A DNA stretch of 46,565 nucleotides from Flavobacterium sp. LC2016-23. GTDB lineage: Bacteria; Bacteroidota; Bacteroidia; Flavobacteriales; Flavobacteriaceae. The stretch is from assembly GCF_009674775.1 (NCBI RefSeq), contig NZ_WKKE01000032.1, positions 1 through 46,565 of the forward strand, in the 5' to 3' direction. Shown piece by piece: positions 45,228 through 46,565 of this stretch. The notes beneath the pieces were generated by a model. It was not told the DNA's origin. It did no database searches and saw only the letters and a list, made by a program, of their open reading frames with translations. Positions within the stretch are counted from its first letter, which is position 1. Each line of letters starts with the position of its first letter. The position numbers and the translations under genes are program-made.

Positions 45228-45263
45228 CTATGTTTCTATAAAATTCAGGAGACTTTTGATACA

Positions 45264-45346
45264 TTTATAATTTATAAGAAACAAAAAAATTGCGCAAAAT
45301 TAAAATAGACATTTGCCAGCTTTTCATAATGAACACTTCGGAGAAC
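45264..45346. repeat. Right copy of the island-flanking imperfect direct repeat
   Basis: Matches the left copy at 4-90 in order and orientation (TTATAAGAA, TTGCGCAAA, GACATTTGC, AGCTTTTCATAA, GAACACTTCGG). The second arm of its internal inverted repeat is broken. It lies directly beyond the stop of the minus-strand lipoprotein gene. Confidence 0.55.
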
Positions 45347-45358
45347 GGTGATTGAAAA

Positions 45359-45781
45359 TTATTTACTTGTTCCTACCCCATCTTTATATTCAATATATTC
45401 TTTTAGAAAGATACTCCCGTCTTTTTTCTGAACCAGTATCCTGACGAGAGAATCGATCTTTAAAAAACGTTCATATCCGTTTTTATAAATTTCAGTAGAA
45501 GTTATCGTTTTGTTTACAGGATCATACCTAAACTTTTCATCGATATAGTTGGTATCCTTTTCTGTTTCAAAATCAAGTTTTTGAGTTTTAATTATATGTC
45601 CAAACAACAATGTATCTTTTGTAGGACTGTAATAGGTTTTTATAGACTCTATTAAACCACCAAAATCGTCAATAAAGACTCTTTTAACAGTTGTTCTGTA
45701 TTTAAAATCACCTATTTTTTCATAAGAGTTACAGCTTAAGAAAAAAACAGTTAGTAACGGTATAAAGATTTTAGCTTTCAT
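45359..45781 (-). CDS. Small lipoprotein, copy 1 of a tandem family
   Basis: This 140-residue protein has a lipoprotein signal peptide (MKAKIFIPLLTVFFLSC, lipobox cysteine at residue 17). The mature domain is beta-rich with charged strands (KYRTTVKRVFIDDFGGLI, KTYYSPTKDTLLFGH, IVQKKDGSIFLKEYIEYKDGVG). I recognise no family. It is highly similar to the 148-residue copy upstream (45941-46387) and lacks its last residues. Likely located in the outer membrane. It converges on the effector array. Confidence 0.75.
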   Translation of the reverse strand: MKAKIFIPLLTVFFLSCNSYEKIGDFKYRTTVKRVFIDDFGGLIESIKTYYSPTKDTLLFGHIIKTQKLDFETEKDTNYIDEKFRYDPVNKTITSTEIYKNGYERFLKIDSLVRILVQKKDGSIFLKEYIEYKDGVGTSK

Positions 45782-45940
45782 ATTTAATAAGTGTTGGGAA
45801 CTGATTTATAACTGTAGAAATAATGTTATAAAATCATGGCACATTTCGATCCTAATGATTAAAATTTGACCATGATTTTTTGGTTATCCTTTTAGTATTG
45901 CGACCAGATGATTGTCTAATAGTTTTTTTGAGATTTAAAC
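45782..45940 (-). repeat. Duplicated intergenic region between lipoprotein copies 1 and 2
   Basis: This sequence appears identical to 46388-46546, 606 bases away, so the unit repeated is gene plus upstream region. It contains an inverted pair ATCATGG/CCATGAT with T/A tracts, perhaps a terminator or operator, and no clear promoter consensus. Confidence 0.8.
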
Positions 45941-46387
45941 TTATTTACTTGATCCAGTTTCTTTTTTATAATCTATACCTACCCCATCTTTATATTCAAT
46001 ATAATTTTTTAAATATATACTGCCGTCTTGTTCCTGAATCAGTATCCTGACAATTGAATCCAGGTATTTATAACGTTCATATCCGTTTGTAAAAATTTCC
46101 GTAGAAGTTATTGTCTTGTTCGCAGGATCATACGTAAACTTTCCAATGCTGTAAATAGTATCTTTTTCAGTTTCAAAATCAAGTTTTTGGGTTTTAATCG
46201 CATGTCCAAACAAGAATGTATCTTTTTTAGGGCTGTAATAGGTTTTTATAGAAATAATTAAACCTCCAAAATCGTCAATAAAGACTCTTTTAACAGTTGT
46301 TCTGTATTTAAAATCACCTAATTTTTCATAAGTGTTACAGCTTAAGAAAAAAGCGGCTAGTAGCGGTAGTAAGATTTTAGCTTTCAT
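45941..46387 (-). CDS. Small lipoprotein, copy 2 of a tandem family
   Basis: This 148-residue protein starts MKAKILLPLLAAFFLSC (lipobox cysteine at residue 17). The mature part parallels copy 1 over its full length and ends in a short extra tail (YKKETGSSK). Nearly identical neighbours with their own upstream regions indicate recent tandem duplication. The function is unknown; many such families in Bacteroidota are cell-envelope or surface proteins. Confidence 0.78.
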   Translation of the reverse strand: MKAKILLPLLAAFFLSCNTYEKLGDFKYRTTVKRVFIDDFGGLIISIKTYYSPKKDTFLFGHAIKTQKLDFETEKDTIYSIGKFTYDPANKTITSTEIFTNGYERYKYLDSIVRILIQEQDGSIYLKNYIEYKDGVGIDYKKETGSSK

Positions 46388-46546
46388 ATTTAATAAGTGT
46401 TGGGAACTGATTTATAACTGTAGAAATAATGTTATAAAATCATGGCACATTTCGATCCTAATGATTAAAATTTGACCATGATTTTTTGGTTATCCTTTTA
46501 GTATTGCGACCAGATGATTGTCTAATAGTTTTTTTGAGATTTAAAC
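46388..46546 (-). repeat. Duplicated intergenic region between lipoprotein copies 2 and 3
   Basis: Same sequence as 45782-45940 at a distance of 606 bases, continuing the tandem array toward the window's right edge. Confidence 0.8.
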
Positions 46547-46565
46547 TTATTTACTTGATCCAGTT
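46547..46565 (-). CDS. Partial third copy of the lipoprotein gene
   Basis: The last 19 bases match the 3' end of copy 2 (stop codon and the GSSK-type end) at the expected 606-base spacing. The rest lies outside the window. This shows that the tandem array has at least three members. Confidence 0.6.

Overview
The window looks like Bacteroidota DNA, most likely Flavobacterium or a close relative. It is AT-rich, with a TTG-N18-TTTATTTG promoter of Bacteroidota type, a type IX secretion (T9SS) C-terminal sorting domain, weak Shine-Dalgarno sequences and palindromic intergenic repeats of a flavobacterial kind. I see no tRNA, rRNA, CRISPR array, integrase or intact insertion sequence.

Layout. (1) 278-7831, minus strand: a T9SS-sorted small protein, a 2222-residue SpvB/RHS polymorphic toxin ending in a papain-like Cys-His-Asp domain, and a putative immunity gene. 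(2) 7832-10237: a two-part control region with an 11-bp-phased TGACG array, a LuxR-like regulator gene (8595-9464), its terminator, palindromic repeats and the operon leader. (3) 10238-33882, plus strand: a near-complete extracellular contractile injection system (eCIS, the AFP/PVC/AlgoCIS family). The order is cap (DUF4255), an unknown gene, sheath, tube 1, tube 2, DUF5908, LysM/tube-hub protein, VgrG-like spike, PAAR tip, gp25, baseplate J-like, Pvc12-like wedge, tape measure, three uncharacterised genes and the AAA+ ATPase. (4) 33943-36792: a clan GH-A glycosidase, a possible domesticated REP-transposase relative and a GH25 muramidase. (5) 36837-45076: six consecutive effector genes with one shared N-terminal leader (core NKA-x-x-L-x-DNRP then QRK). 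Three of them also carry DUF4157 with an HExxH motif. (6) 45359-46565, minus strand: a tandem array of lipoprotein genes with a 606-bp unit.

Working together. Regions 3-5 read as one secretion machine plus its cargo. The structural genes build a sheathed syringe with a spike, the ATPase aids assembly, and the six proteins with the common leader are the likely payloads. Their C-terminal parts differ: HNH nuclease, glycine-rich hydrophobic protein, unknown, TIKI/EreA/ChaN-type fold, HAE/CxxC deaminase, and HExxH metallopeptidase. Two effectors share an indel-free 383-bp 5' segment and then diverge completely. A third appears to have lost DUF4157 by an internal deletion. This points to diversification by swapping toxin tails behind a fixed loading tag. 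No immunity genes are interleaved, which fits targets other than sibling cells. The RHS toxin with its adjacent immunity candidate seems to be a separate, T9SS-linked weapon that neighbours the island.
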